Positions 24,757 to 33,817 of a DNA stretch of 64,000 nt are shown piece after piece; position 1 is the first letter of the stretch; each line of letters opens with the position of its first letter. A program made the position numbers and the translations under genes. Below the pieces are notes generated by a model. It saw only the letters and a program-made list of their open reading frames with translations, was not told the origin of the DNA and searched no databases. This DNA is from Rhodanobacter sp. C01 (GTDB taxonomy: Bacteria > Pseudomonadota > Gammaproteobacteria > Xanthomonadales > Rhodanobacteraceae): positions 1 to 64,000 of the forward strand of contig NZ_MUNR01000009.1 of the NCBI RefSeq assembly GCF_002001045.1, in the 5' to 3' direction.

Positions 24757-26274
24757 TCAGGAAGCCGGTACCGTGATGTGTCGGAGATAATCCATCACCA
24801 GCGCGGGATCAGCGTCCGCCACCACCAGGCCGACGTAATTGTCCGGTCGGATCACGAAAAGGGTGTCGTCGCCGTAGACAGCGCGGGCATGTCCCTGCTC
24901 ATCCACAAGGTTCGTCGCAGCGTGCGGTGACGCGGTGATGACATAGCTACGCACGTCGTTACCGAACGTTGCGGCACATGCATCGACCACCGATCGCCAG
25001 CGTGTGCCGAAGCCGAGCAAGGTGATGTGCGGTCCGCGCAATAGATCAAAGATGCGCGTCGACTCGCCTGCGCCGGACAGGCCGGGCGCATCCGGCGCGC
25101 GGTCGCCCGCACGCAGGCCATCGCCGTCGGGCCGCTGGTCCTGCGACAGGCTGCAGCCGCGGTAGCCCAGGCCCAGTTGCAGGGTTTTTTCGTCGCGGCT
25201 GAGCACGAAGCCACGCGCGGCCACAGCGGCGTTCATCAGCTCGTTGGAGACGCCCAGTACCCATGAGGCGATCGGCAGGCGCTCCTCGCCGTAGGTGTCG
25301 ATCAGGCTCACGTCGGCGCCGCCCAGCACGGCGGCGAGTTTCCAGCCCAGGTTGTAGGCATCCTGGATGCCGGTATTCATGCCCTGCCCGCCGGCGGGCG
25401 AATGGACGTGGGCGGCATCGCCGGCCAGCAGCACGCGGCCGGCGCGATAGCGGTCGACCATGCGCACGTTGGCCCGCCACATGGATTCCCAGCCGGTCTC
25501 CTCCACGCGGATGTCCTGTCGTCCCGTGCGTCGATCGATCAGGCGCTGAAAGGCTTCCCGCGATGGCTGATCGTCCTGGCCCGGCGCGATCGACGCCTGC
25601 AACTGGAACGTGTCGGTGGAGGGCAGCGGGCAAAGCGCCAGGAAGCCTTCGGCGCTGCGCCACACGTGCCAGTGGTCGCGATCGAGCCCCGTCAGGCGGA
25701 CATCGCCCAGCATCATCCGGACGGTCTCGAGGGTCTCGCCCAGGAAAGAAATACCTTCTTGCTGTCGGATCGAACTCTTGCCGCCATCGCAACCGATCAG
25801 CCAGCTCACTCGCAGGGTCTCTTCGCCTGCGGATCCGGCCAGTTGCACGGTCACGCCGTCGTCGTCCTGGACATAGCTGGAGAGCGTCACGCCGAATTCG
25901 ACCTCGCCGCCGAGTTCGCCCAGCCTGGCACGCAACGCTTCCTCGACACGCCATTGCGGCGTCAGCAACGCCGACAGGTAGGGCGCATCTGGCCTGGGCG
26001 GAAGGTAACGGCGCGGCACCTCGGTGGAGGCACCTGTCTCGTCGTACTGCAGCATGTTCATGTCGGAGCTGCCGTTGCCGATCACCCGATCGACGATGCC
26101 CAGGTCATCGAACAATTCCAGCGTGCGCGGCTGCAGGCCTTTTCCGCGCGAACCCGCCTGCGGCGAAGGCGAGGCCTCGATGATGCGGAAGCGCACCTTC
26201 CGCTGCGCCAGCGTGCAAGCCAGGGTCAGGCCGGTCGGGCCCGCGCCTACGATCAGGACATCAGTATTCGGCAT
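24757..26274 (-). CDS. FAD-dependent aromatic monooxygenase (PheA/TfdB family)
   Basis: This 505-residue protein starts at ATG 26274 behind AGGAT. It has the FAD-binding GAGPTGLTLACTLA near the N-terminus, IGCDGGKSSIRQ (DG motif) in the middle and GRVLLAGDAAHVHSPAGGQGMNTGIQDAYNLGWKLA (second FAD motif), then a thioredoxin-like C-terminal domain. Members hydroxylate phenols, 2,4-dichlorophenol or polyketide intermediates using NAD(P)H. The substrate here cannot be told. It follows cutC by 67 bases on the same strand. Confidence 0.85.
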   Translation of the reverse strand: MPNTDVLIVGAGPTGLTLACTLAQRKVRFRIIEASPSPQAGSRGKGLQPRTLELFDDLGIVDRVIGNGSSDMNMLQYDETGASTEVPRRYLPPRPDAPYLSALLTPQWRVEEALRARLGELGGEVEFGVTLSSYVQDDDGVTVQLAGSAGEETLRVSWLIGCDGGKSSIRQQEGISFLGETLETVRMMLGDVRLTGLDRDHWHVWRSAEGFLALCPLPSTDTFQLQASIAPGQDDQPSREAFQRLIDRRTGRQDIRVEETGWESMWRANVRMVDRYRAGRVLLAGDAAHVHSPAGGQGMNTGIQDAYNLGWKLAAVLGGADVSLIDTYGEERLPIASWVLGVSNELMNAAVAARGFVLSRDEKTLQLGLGYRGCSLSQDQRPDGDGLRAGDRAPDAPGLSGAGESTRIFDLLRGPHITLLGFGTRWRSVVDACAATFGNDVRSYVITASPHAATNLVDEQGHARAVYGDDTLFVIRPDNYVGLVVADADPALVMDYLRHITVPAS

Positions 26275-26341
26275 GGGTGATCCTGATGGTTGGTGGCAGT
26301 GGATGGTGGCCGTCAAATCCAGCTTTTGTCTGGAGCCAAGC

Positions 26342-27073
26342 TTAGCCTCGTCCGGCATCGTTCAACGCAACAACGATGCCTCGTATCTGTTCCACATCAC
26401 TGCGCCATTCTCCGCCCTGCATATCCGTCAACAACGACGGTTGCCAGCGCATGCCGGACGAATGCTGTCGTTTTGCCGACGCGTGAAATTCATTTGCCCC
26501 GGTCATATCCCGCAGCTTGCCGATGTTCCCGGCATCCACGCCCGCCCCGGGCATCACGGCGATACGCCCGGCCGAGCGCTTGACCAGCTGACGAATCAGC
26601 TCCGCCCCCTCGAGCGCAGTGGGCCGGCCGCCCGACGTCAGCACGCGCTCGCAGCGGAGTTCGATCAGGTCTGCCAATGACGACAACGGATCGCGCGTGA
26701 GATCGAAAGCGCGGTGGAAGGTGACGCCCAGGTTGCTTGCGGCGGAGACCAGCGCGCGGCAGCGCGGCCTGTCGACCTCGCCATCGGCATCGAGCGCACC
26801 GAATACCACGCCATCACAGCCGAGTGCCACGCAGGCTTCGATGTCCTGCAGCATCACCTCGCACTCGATATCGCTGTAGAGAAAGTCGCCGGCGCGCGGG
26901 CGGATCAGCACGTACAGCGGAATGTGCAGGTGTTCGCGGGCCAGCGCGATCTGCGCATGCGACGGTGTCAATCCACCCAGTTCCAGCGCGGTGCAGAGTT
27001 CGACCCGCCCTGCTCCGCCTTCCTGGGCGGCCAGCGCGGAGGCAACCGAGTTCGCGGCAATTTCAAGCAGCAT
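26342..27073 (-). CDS. cutC: CutC family protein
   Basis: This 243-residue TIM-barrel protein starts at ATG 27073. It has EIAANSVASALAAQEGGAGRVELC, LGGLTPSHAQIALARE, PLYVLIRPRAGDFLYS, GVTFHRAFDLTRDP, and LTSGGRPTALEG, all diagnostic for CutC. The family was linked to copper tolerance, but that assignment is contested and its activity is unproven. It begins 12 bases after the asparaginase gene stop, so the two are very likely cotranscribed. Confidence 0.92.
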   Translation of the reverse strand: MLLEIAANSVASALAAQEGGAGRVELCTALELGGLTPSHAQIALAREHLHIPLYVLIRPRAGDFLYSDIECEVMLQDIEACVALGCDGVVFGALDADGEVDRPRCRALVSAASNLGVTFHRAFDLTRDPLSSLADLIELRCERVLTSGGRPTALEGAELIRQLVKRSAGRIAVMPGAGVDAGNIGKLRDMTGANEFHASAKRQHSSGMRWQPSLLTDMQGGEWRSDVEQIRGIVVALNDAGRG

Positions 27074-27085
27074 GGGTGCACGGGA

Positions 27086-28144
27086 TCATGAATAGCTCGT
27101 GGTGTAGAGGCTTTGCGACGGGATCAGGCCATCCTGCTTCCTCGCATCGCACACCGCGTAGGAAAAACCGTGCTGGATCGCGTACGCGCCGACCTCGCCC
27201 GCGCGGTTCATCGCCAGGAAACCGACCTGTATGGTTTTGGATGCCTCCGGGCGACGCTTGACGATGCGCATCACCGCCTCCTTGCAGGCTTCCTGCGGCG
27301 AGCGGCCCTGGCGCATCAGCTCGACCACCAGGAAGCTGCCGGCGTTGCGGATCACTTCCTCGCCCACGCCGGTGGAGGTGGCGCCGCCGATCTCGCCATC
27401 GACGTACAGGCCGGCGCCGATGATCGGGCTGTCGCCGACACGGCCACGCATCTTCCACGCCATGCCGCTGGTGGTGCACGCGCCGGCCATGCGTCCCTGC
27501 GCGTCGATCGCCAGCATGCCGATGGTGTCGTGGTTGTTGGCGCCGCCGGGCATGCCCATGCTTTTGCCGGCGGTGCGGCCGTAGTCGCGCGTCTCGCTGT
27601 TGATCGACGGGTGGTACTTCGCCGTCTTCAGCCATTCATGCCAGGCCTGCTCAGATTCCGGCGTCAGCAGATTTTCTTTTTTGAAGCCCTGCTCCAGCGC
27701 GAATTGCAGGGCGCCATCGCCGACCAGCAGCACATGCGGCGTGCGCTCCATCACGCGCCGCGCCACCGAGATCGGATGGGCGATGTGCTCGATCGCGGCG
27801 ACCGCGCCGCAGTTGTAGTTGTGATCCATGATGCTGGCGTCGAGGGTGACATGGCCGTCGCGATCCGGATAGCCGGCCCTGCCGACGCTGTGGTTTTTCA
27901 GGTCGGCCTCGGGTACCCGCGCGCCGGCCTCGACCGCATCCAGCGCATGGCCGCCCTTGTCGAGGATGGCCCACGCCGCCTGGTTCGCCGCCACGCCGAA
28001 ATCCCAGGTCGAGATCACCCGCGCGCCAGTGGCCACCGGAACCTGCGGCGACGCCGGCGCGGCAGACACCTTGCCGCCCCACGCCAGGGCCGATGCCGCG
28101 GTTCCCAGCAGGGAAGCCTTGAGAAAACGCCTGCGATCAGTCAT
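27086..28144 (-). CDS. N4-(beta-N-acetylglucosaminyl)-L-asparaginase, Tat-exported
   Basis: This 352-residue Ntn-hydrolase starts at ATG 28144 behind GGAGG. It opens with a twin-arginine signal (RRRFLKASLLGTAASALAW) and a cleavage region near SAAPA. It removes the N-linked GlcNAc-asparagine bond in glycosylasparagines; the proenzyme self-cleaves before a Thr. That Thr is seen in NNHDTIGML (T207), with GRVGDSPIIGAGLYVDGEIGGATSTGVGE forming the substrate pocket. It is followed closely by cutC and preceded by a terminator of the cold-shock gene. Confidence 0.9.
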   Translation of the reverse strand: MTDRRRFLKASLLGTAASALAWGGKVSAAPASPQVPVATGARVISTWDFGVAANQAAWAILDKGGHALDAVEAGARVPEADLKNHSVGRAGYPDRDGHVTLDASIMDHNYNCGAVAAIEHIAHPISVARRVMERTPHVLLVGDGALQFALEQGFKKENLLTPESEQAWHEWLKTAKYHPSINSETRDYGRTAGKSMGMPGGANNHDTIGMLAIDAQGRMAGACTTSGMAWKMRGRVGDSPIIGAGLYVDGEIGGATSTGVGEEVIRNAGSFLVVELMRQGRSPQEACKEAVMRIVKRRPEASKTIQVGFLAMNRAGEVGAYAIQHGFSYAVCDARKQDGLIPSQSLYTTSYS

Positions 28145-28168
28145 CGCATCCTCCATTGCCAAAAGCAA

Positions 28169-28197
28169 AAAACCCCGCACAGGATGCGGGGTTTTCT
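28169..28197 (-). terminator. Intrinsic terminator after cold-shock gene
   Basis: The stem CCCCGCA/TGCGGGG (28173-28191) has a 5-base loop and is followed on the minus strand by six T. It separates the cold-shock transcript from the asparaginase gene; the AAAACCCC on the other side would allow partial function on the plus strand too. Confidence 0.85.
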
Positions 28198-28225
28198 GTT
28201 TGCTGTACAACGCTCGCCTGGATGA

Positions 28226-28429
28226 TCAGGCGGCTTCGACCGCCGAAGCCTGAGCGCCCTTCGGCCCCTGGGTAATTTCAAACTTCACGCGCTGACCTTC
28301 CTGCAGGCTGCGAAAGCCCTTGCTGGTGATCGCCGAAAAATGGACGAATACGTCCGCACTGCCGTCCTCGGGTGCGATGAAACCGAAACCCTTGGCATCG
28401 TTAAACCATTTGACCGTACCGAAACTCAT
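28226..28429 (-). CDS. Cold-shock domain protein (CspA family)
   Basis: This 67-residue protein starts at ATG 28429. It is a single cold-shock domain with RNP1 (KGFGFI) and RNP2 (VFVHF), starting [15 protein letters not shown]. It binds single-stranded nucleic acid, probably as an RNA chaperone. The gap of 159 bases to the next gene could encode a long 5' leader, common in cold-shock genes. It ends with its own terminator. Confidence 0.95.
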   Translation of the reverse strand: MSFGTVKWFNDAKGFGFIAPEDGSADVFVHFSAITSKGFRSLQEGQRVKFEITQGPKGAQASAVEAA

Positions 28430-28588
28430 TGCGCGAACCTCTGGATCCATGGAATGGGTGCGCCGGGATCCCCATGCAGGACCACTACCCCCTTTGGTCC
28501 GCTACCCCGGCCGGAGGAAAGTACCAACATGTTCAGGTTCAACGCAATATGCGGGGCTGCGCCGGTCACGCGAAGCCGGACACCGGGC

Positions 28589-29347
28589 TCAGCTTTCCGG
28601 CATCGCCGCAAGAATGCGCGGCACCTCGGCCGTGGCGGCGGCCAAGTGCGCAAAGATCTCCTCGATGCTGATTTCCGCCTCGTCGCCGCAACCGGCGGCG
28701 AAGTTCGCCACCAGGGCGAGACAGGCGTATTCCAGCTCCAGCTCGCGCGCCAGCGATGCCTCGGGCATGCCGGTCATGCCGACCAGATCGCAGCCGTCGC
28801 GCTTCATCCGCGCGATCTCGGCTCGGGTTTCCAGCCGTGGCCCCTGCGTTGCGCCATAGCAGCCGCCAGCGATCACCGCGACGCCCGCTGCACTTGCCGC
28901 CGCCAGCAACCGCTGGCGCAGCGATTCGGTATACGGCTCGCTGAAGTCGATGTGCTTTACCTCGGCGCCGTCGACATCGCAGAAACTGGTGTAGCGGCCG
29001 TGGGTGTAGTCGATCAGCTGATCCGGCACCACGATGACCCGCGGCCCCATGTCGCTGCGGATACCGCCGACCGCATTGACGCCGATCACCCGGCGCGTGC
29101 CCAGGCTGTGCAGCGCCCACAGGTTGGCGCGGTAGTTGACCCGATGCGGCGGCAGCGTATGGCTCTCGCCATGGCGTGCCAGGAAGGCCACGCGCTTGCC
29201 GGCGAAGTCGCCGATCACCACGTCGCCCGACGCGGGGCCGTACGGCGTGTCCACGCGGTGCCGCGTGGTGTTTTCCAGGCCCGGGAACTTGTACAGGCCG
29301 CTGCCGCCGATCACGGCAAGGTCGATGGGGAGCGGGGTTGAAGTCAT
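28589..29347 (-). CDS. S-methyl-5'-thioinosine phosphorylase (MTAP/PNP family)
   Basis: This 252-residue protein starts at ATG 29347. It has AVIGGSGLYKFPGL, RHGESHTLPPHRVNYRANLWAL, VNAVGGIRSDMGP, and GCYGATQGPRLETRAEI ending in the MTGMPEASLARELELEYACLA block of trimeric purine nucleoside phosphorylases. Homologues in Pseudomonas and Xanthomonadales prefer methylthioinosine, as part of polyamine/methionine salvage. MTA phosphorylase is the alternative. It sits beside hpt, which would use the released hypoxanthine. Confidence 0.85.
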   Translation of the reverse strand: MTSTPLPIDLAVIGGSGLYKFPGLENTTRHRVDTPYGPASGDVVIGDFAGKRVAFLARHGESHTLPPHRVNYRANLWALHSLGTRRVIGVNAVGGIRSDMGPRVIVVPDQLIDYTHGRYTSFCDVDGAEVKHIDFSEPYTESLRQRLLAAASAAGVAVIAGGCYGATQGPRLETRAEIARMKRDGCDLVGMTGMPEASLARELELEYACLALVANFAAGCGDEAEISIEEIFAHLAAATAEVPRILAAMPES

Positions 29348-29413
29348 GGCGCGACCTTGCTGGATGGGGAAGATGTTGTGGGAAACGGGAGACAAGTCCC
29401 TGCTGGAAGCCTT

Positions 29414-29487
29414 GTAGGAGCGCACCCTGTGCACGATGCTCTTGGTTGGTATCGTTGAAAAGCATCGCGCACAGGGTGCGCTCCTAC
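29414..29487. repeat. GTAG-type REP palindrome, copy 1
   Basis: GTAGGAGCGCACCCTGTGCACGATGCT (29414-29440) pairs with AGCATCGCGCACAGGGTGCGCTCCTAC (29461-29487). The same family occurs at 33075-33151. The right arm supplies the TAG stop codon of hpt (29484-29486). Confidence 0.9.
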
Positions 29488-30053
29488 GGTTTCTCGGTTG
29501 CAGGGGTCTTCAGCGCGTAGATGCCCGGCAGGTTGCGGCCCTGCTCGTGGTAGTCCATGCCGTAGCCGAACACATAGCGGTCAGGCAATTCGACACCGTT
29601 GAAATCCGATGCGATGCCCTCGACCAGACGATCGTGCCGCTTGGTGCACAGGCTGACGATCAGCACGCGTTTCGCGCCCCGCCGGTAGCAATCGTCGCGC
29701 ACGGCCTTGAGCGTATGGCCTTCGTCGAGGATGTCGTCGACCAGCAACACCACGCGACCGGCCAGCGGCACCAGCGGCTCGCGCAGCCAGTGCAGGTCGC
29801 TGCCCGAGGTGGCACCGCGATAGCGCGTGGCATGCACGTAGTCGAATTCCAGATCGGTGCGGATCGCCAGCGCCAGCTGGCCGGCAAAGATCAGCGCGCC
29901 GTTCATCACGGTGAGGAATACCGCGCGCTCGCCATCCAGCGCGGCATCGATGCGCCGGCCCATGTCGGCGATCACGGTTTCCAGGGCGCTGCGTTCGTGC
30001 AGCAGCTCGGCGTTTGCCAGGGCATCGGCCAGTGATGGAGTCGGAGTAGTCAT
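29484..30053 (-). CDS. hpt: Hypoxanthine-guanine phosphoribosyltransferase
   Basis: This 189-residue protein starts at ATG 30053. It converts hypoxanthine or guanine with PRPP to IMP or GMP. The PRPP loop is VVLLVDDILDEGHTLKAV; the N-terminal MNGALIFAGQLALAI and C-terminal DRYVFGYGMDYHEQGRNLPGIYAL are typical of Hpt. Its ATG overlaps the nagZ stop (ATGA at 30050-30053). The gene's stop codon lies inside a REP element, so the C-terminus may have been trimmed by its arrival. Confidence 0.92.
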   Translation of the reverse strand: MTTPTPSLADALANAELLHERSALETVIADMGRRIDAALDGERAVFLTVMNGALIFAGQLALAIRTDLEFDYVHATRYRGATSGSDLHWLREPLVPLAGRVVLLVDDILDEGHTLKAVRDDCYRRGAKRVLIVSLCTKRHDRLVEGIASDFNGVELPDRYVFGYGMDYHEQGRNLPGIYALKTPATEKP

Positions 30054-31072
30054 GCGTTTCCTTGATCGGCGTGCAAGGCCGAAATGCGCGCGACGAAGCG
30101 GTCGCGCTGGGGATTGTCGGTAAGGCTGGCCCAGCTGGCGCCGAGGGCGCCGCGCATGGCCGCCAGCCGTGGCGGTATCGCCCTGGCCGCAGGAACGTCA
30201 GGCATGGCGGCAATCGCCTCGTCCACCACTTCAGGGAAGCAGGCCAGCACCAGATCGCAGCCGGCGTCGAGGTGCGCACGCACCCGCTCGCCCACACTGC
30301 CGGCAGCACCCGCCGCGGCCATGCTGATGTCGTCGCTGATCACCGCGCCGGCAAAACCCAGCTCGCCGCGCAGGACCTGCTCGATCCACACTTTCGAATA
30401 GCCCGCCGGTTGCGAGTCCACCGCCGGGTAGGTCACGTGCGCCATCATCACCGCCTCGACCCGCGCCTCGATGCATTCGGCGAACGGCAGCAGGTCGTCG
30501 CGGCGGATCTGCTCAAGGCTGCGCGGGTCGATCGCCTGCGCCTTGTGCGTATCGGCCGCGACCGAACCATGTCCCGGAAAATGCTTGAGCACGGCTGCCA
30601 TGCCGCCCAGGTGCATTCCGCGCACATAGGCCTGTGCGAGCTCGGCGGTCACCGCCGGATCGGCGTGGAACGCGCGCAGGCCGATCGCCGCATTGCCGCG
30701 CGCCAGATCGACCACCGGCGCAAAGCTGAAATCCACGCCGCTGGCGCGCAGCTCGCTGGCCATCACCCAGGCGTGCTCCTCGGCCAGCCGTACCGCCTCG
30801 CCGGGATCGCGGTCGTGGGCCGCGCCGATCGCCACCAGTGGCGGCAGACGGGTGAAGCCATCGCGGAAGCGCTGCACGGGTCCGCCTTCCTGGTCGACCG
30901 CGACCAGCAGCTCGTCGCCGCCGGCATCACGGATCGCTTCGCACAGCGCGATCAGTTGCTCGCGCGACTGGTAATTGCGTGAAAACAGCAGCACGCCGGC
31001 GACGCCTGGCGCGGTGAGCCAATGCTTCTCGTGTTCGGCCAGTTGCAGCCCGGCCACCCCGATCATCAGCAT
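30050..31072 (-). CDS. nagZ: Beta-N-acetylhexosaminidase NagZ
   Basis: This 340-residue cytoplasmic GH3 enzyme starts at ATG 31072. It removes GlcNAc from anhydromuropeptides during peptidoglycan recycling. Motifs include VDQEGGPVQRFRDGFT, the catalytic loop KHFPGHGSVAADTHK, and the nucleophile Asp in VISDDISMAAA. It overlaps the CYTH gene upstream (31066-31072) and hpt downstream (30050-30053), so three genes are translationally linked. Confidence 0.95.
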   Translation of the reverse strand: MLMIGVAGLQLAEHEKHWLTAPGVAGVLLFSRNYQSREQLIALCEAIRDAGGDELLVAVDQEGGPVQRFRDGFTRLPPLVAIGAAHDRDPGEAVRLAEEHAWVMASELRASGVDFSFAPVVDLARGNAAIGLRAFHADPAVTAELAQAYVRGMHLGGMAAVLKHFPGHGSVAADTHKAQAIDPRSLEQIRRDDLLPFAECIEARVEAVMMAHVTYPAVDSQPAGYSKVWIEQVLRGELGFAGAVISDDISMAAAGAAGSVGERVRAHLDAGCDLVLACFPEVVDEAIAAMPDVPAARAIPPRLAAMRGALGASWASLTDNPQRDRFVARISALHADQGNA

Positions 31073-31587
31073 GCGGCATCCTCGGCAGCGCGCTCGGCCG
31101 GCGACCATTGCCGGTACGGATGCGCGATCAGGTTGACGTTGTAGTAGCGCACCAGGTTGCTCACTTCGCGCCCCAGCCATGCGGGACGCGGGAAGGAGGC
31201 ATCGACGGTCGGCAGCTCGACCTCGGCCACGACCAGGCCGCTGTTGTCGCCGAGGAATTCGTCGATCTCGAACAGCACGCCATCGACCCGCACATGGTGG
31301 CGGATCTTTTCCAGTACGCCATCGCACAGCGTGGCCAGCAAGGTCCTGGCATCAGCGACCGGTATCGCGTATTCGAACTCGGCCCGTTCGATGCCCAACT
31401 TGGCCGCCTTGATGTTCAGCCATGCCTGTTCACCGGCAAGACGGGCGCGCACCGAGGCACGCGCACTGCTGTCGCGCAATGCCTGCGCGCCGATCAGATA
31501 GCCCTGCGCGATCGGTTCGCTGCGCTCGACAGCCTCGCGCCAGTCGTCGCCGGCAAGGAGGAATTTGCGTTCGATCTCGATGGCCAT
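31066..31587 (-). CDS. CYTH domain protein (inorganic triphosphatase-like)
   Basis: This 173-residue protein starts at ATG 31587. It has the family's signature ExExK near the N-terminus (EIERKFL) and alternating charged strands (VRARLAG, FEYAIP, EIDEFLGDNSGLVVAEVELP) that line the triphosphate tunnel. Bacterial short CYTH proteins hydrolyse inorganic tripolyphosphate. It heads the nagZ-hpt group on the minus strand. Confidence 0.88.
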   Translation of the reverse strand: MAIEIERKFLLAGDDWREAVERSEPIAQGYLIGAQALRDSSARASVRARLAGEQAWLNIKAAKLGIERAEFEYAIPVADARTLLATLCDGVLEKIRHHVRVDGVLFEIDEFLGDNSGLVVAEVELPTVDASFPRPAWLGREVSNLVRYYNVNLIAHPYRQWSPAERAAEDAAC

Positions 31588-31656
31588 GGTTTACATGAAG
31601 AGCGCGACCATGCATGGCCGCTTTTTGATTTTCGCACTCAGGGACGAATGCATGAA

Positions 31657-32994
31657 TTAACGTTCGAACAGCGCAATGGATTCGACATGCGCGGTATGCG
31701 GAAACATGTCCATGACGCCGGCCGACTTCAATTTGAAACCGTGCTGGTTCACCAGGATGCCGGCATCGCGCGCCAGCGAGGCTGGATGGCACGACACGTA
31801 CACGATGCGGCTGGTGTGCCTGTGCGGCAGGTATTCCAGCACCTTGTCGGCACCGGCACGCGGCGGATCGAGCAGCAGCTTGTCCCATGGCTGGCGCGCC
31901 CAGTCGGTATGGCGCTGGTCCTCGAACAGGTTGGCCACGTGGAATCGCGCGTTGGCGATGCCGTTGCGCGCGGCGTTCTGCGCAGCGCGCTCGACCAGCC
32001 CGTGCTCGCCTTCGACACCTACGACTTCAGCGACGCGGCGCGCGATCGGCAAGGTGAAGTTGCCCAGGCCACAGAACAGGTCGAGTACGCGATCGGTCGG
32101 TTGCGGATCGAGCAGCTCCAGCGTGCGCGCCATCATGCGCTGGTTCATGTCGGCATTGACCTGTACGAAATCGAGCGGCTGGAATTCCAGTTCGACATCG
32201 TCGACGTGCGCGTCGCCGCTGGCGATGCGGAAGGCCAGCCGTGGCTGTTCCGGCCACAACGGATGCACGCTGCTGTTGCCGCCAGGCTGCAGGTAGATCG
32301 CCAACTCGTGCTGCTGGCCGAACGCGACCAAGGCAGCAAGATCGCGCTCGCTCAGCGGCTGCATGTGACGGAACACGAGCGCCATGATGTCGTCGCCAGC
32401 GGCGAACTCGATCTGCGGGATGTCGTTGGCCGCGTCCATGCCGTTGAGCAGCTCGGCGAGCAGGTCGACCTTCGGGCCCAGCGCCGGATGCATCACTTCG
32501 CATTGCTGGATATCGGCGACGAAGCGAGGATTTTCCTCCTCGCGGAAACCGACCAGCACGCGGCCCTTCTTCACCACGTTGCGCACCGACAGGCGACCCT
32601 TGCGCCGATAGCCCCAGGGCTCGCCGGTGAGCGGCGGCAACCACGACAGTGGCGTCACCTTGCCGATGCGTTCGAAGTTCTCGGCCAGCACGCGCTGCTT
32701 GGTGGCGATCTGCGATTGGGCATCCAGATGCTGCAGCGAGCAGCCGCTGCACTCGCCGAAATGGCGGCAGCGCGGCTCCACCCGATGCGGCGAACGGGTG
32801 ATCAGTTCGACGACTTCCGCCTCGTCGAAATGGCGATGGCGCTTGCGCAGGCGGGCCAGCACCTGTTCGCCCAGCAGCGCACCGCTGACAAACACCGTCT
32901 TGCCGTCGATGCGGGCCACACCGCGACCGTCATGGCCGAGGTCGGTGATGTGGGCTTCAAACGGCGTCGACGGAACGGAGTTGGATCGAGACAT
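31657..32994 (-). CDS. rlmD: 23S rRNA (uracil(1939)-C5)-methyltransferase RlmD
   Basis: This 445-residue protein starts at ATG 32994. The N-terminal TRAM domain (FEAHITDLGHDGRGVARIDGKTVFV) is followed by a 4Fe-4S cluster motif C-x5-C-x2-C in CRHFGECSGCSLQ with a later Cys (QQCEVMHP). The methyltransferase has VLDLFCGLGNFTLP (SAM site), DPPRAGA, and the catalytic Cys in VYVSCHPASLARD. It adds m5U1939 to 23S rRNA. It stands alone between REP copy 2 and the CYTH gene. Confidence 0.95.
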   Translation of the reverse strand: MSRSNSVPSTPFEAHITDLGHDGRGVARIDGKTVFVSGALLGEQVLARLRKRHRHFDEAEVVELITRSPHRVEPRCRHFGECSGCSLQHLDAQSQIATKQRVLAENFERIGKVTPLSWLPPLTGEPWGYRRKGRLSVRNVVKKGRVLVGFREEENPRFVADIQQCEVMHPALGPKVDLLAELLNGMDAANDIPQIEFAAGDDIMALVFRHMQPLSERDLAALVAFGQQHELAIYLQPGGNSSVHPLWPEQPRLAFRIASGDAHVDDVELEFQPLDFVQVNADMNQRMMARTLELLDPQPTDRVLDLFCGLGNFTLPIARRVAEVVGVEGEHGLVERAAQNAARNGIANARFHVANLFEDQRHTDWARQPWDKLLLDPPRAGADKVLEYLPHRHTSRIVYVSCHPASLARDAGILVNQHGFKLKSAGVMDMFPHTAHVESIALFER

Positions 32995-33074
32995 GAGGCT
33001 TGGACGGTTGAGGCCGCGAGGGCTGGCCGCCGATTATCACAGATCGGCTCGGATGGCGCCCGCAGGTGCTAGCT

Positions 33075-33151
33075 GCAGGAGCGCACCCTGTGCGCGATGG
33101 CTCCTCTCGAGAGACGGTGCAAGAGCATTCGCGCACAGGGTGCGCTCGTAC
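33075..33151. repeat. GTAG-type REP palindrome, copy 2
   Basis: GCAGGAGCGCACCCTGTGCGCGATG faces CATTCGCGCACAGGGTGCGCTCGTAC. It lies between the ydbL-like stop and rlmD and may act as a transcription barrier. Confidence 0.9.
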
Positions 33152-33165
33152 ACAGGCACCCTGCT

Positions 33166-33768
33166 TTATTTCTTCTGCCAGGCGCCGGCGGCGTCCTGGT
33201 AATACCAGCCCGCACGCGCCTTCTCGATCCAGCCCTTGGCGAAGGTGGCGCGGATCTGCGCTTCCCACTCCGGATGGTTGTTGGCACGGGCGATTTCACG
33301 GTACAGCGCGGCGCGGTCGCGGTTCTCGTCCGCCACGGTGGCATTGGCCTGCGCGCGCTGGTCCAGCGGTATCTTCGTGGCATCGCGCACGGCCACCATG
33401 CCGTCATTGGTGAAGCCGACCGCACCACTGTCCAGCAACGCACCCAGCGCTCCCTGGAAGCGTGCATGCGTGCGCCCACTGATCGCCTCGGTGGTGCTGT
33501 TCTGGATGCGGATGTCTGGCGTATCGGCGGCATAGGCTGCCGGGACAAGCAGATCGAGCAGCATCGCCGACGGCGGCTGGCCATGTTCGTCGGCAGCGGG
33601 TTTCTGCGGCTGCGGCGACACGGTCTGCCCGGCATCATCCAGCACATTGCCGATGAACTGGTCGGCCGCCTTCTGCGCCGCCGCTTCCGGGAAATACACG
33701 TTGATGGTGACGCAACCGGCCAGCGCCACGGCCAGCGAGGTCAGGACGACGTAGACGAGCTTGCGCAT
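33166..33768 (-). CDS. YdbL-like (DUF1318) lipoprotein
   Basis: The 200-residue protein starts at ATG 33768 and opens with a lipoprotein signal, lipobox LAGC. The C-terminal half (GRTHARFQGALGALLDSGAVGFTNDGMVAVRDATKIPLDQR... to GWYYQDAAGAWQKK) is a DUF1318/YdbL domain. In E. coli YdbL is a soluble periplasmic protein and a separate small lipoprotein, YnbE, is encoded beside it. Here the lipid anchor and a TINVYFPEA segment resembling YnbE are in one chain. It follows the YdbH-like gene by 49 bases, so they likely form one operon. Confidence 0.85.
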   Translation of the reverse strand: MRKLVYVVLTSLAVALAGCVTINVYFPEAAAQKAADQFIGNVLDDAGQTVSPQPQKPAADEHGQPPSAMLLDLLVPAAYAADTPDIRIQNSTTEAISGRTHARFQGALGALLDSGAVGFTNDGMVAVRDATKIPLDQRAQANATVADENRDRAALYREIARANNHPEWEAQIRATFAKGWIEKARAGWYYQDAAGAWQKK

Positions 33769-33817
33769 GGCGTATTCCGGCAATGTAAGGAGATGAAGGG
33801 AACAGACGCGACCACGG

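Noticed and set aside
28529-29341. Plus-strand frame starting at ATG 28529 with GGAGGAAA upstream
   Set aside because: The Shine-Dalgarno is good, but the product is Arg/His-rich, antisense to the thioinosine phosphorylase gene and has no recognisable domain.
31108-33072. Long plus-strand open frame over rlmD and the CYTH gene
   Set aside because: Antisense shadow; both minus-strand genes carry strong family motifs.
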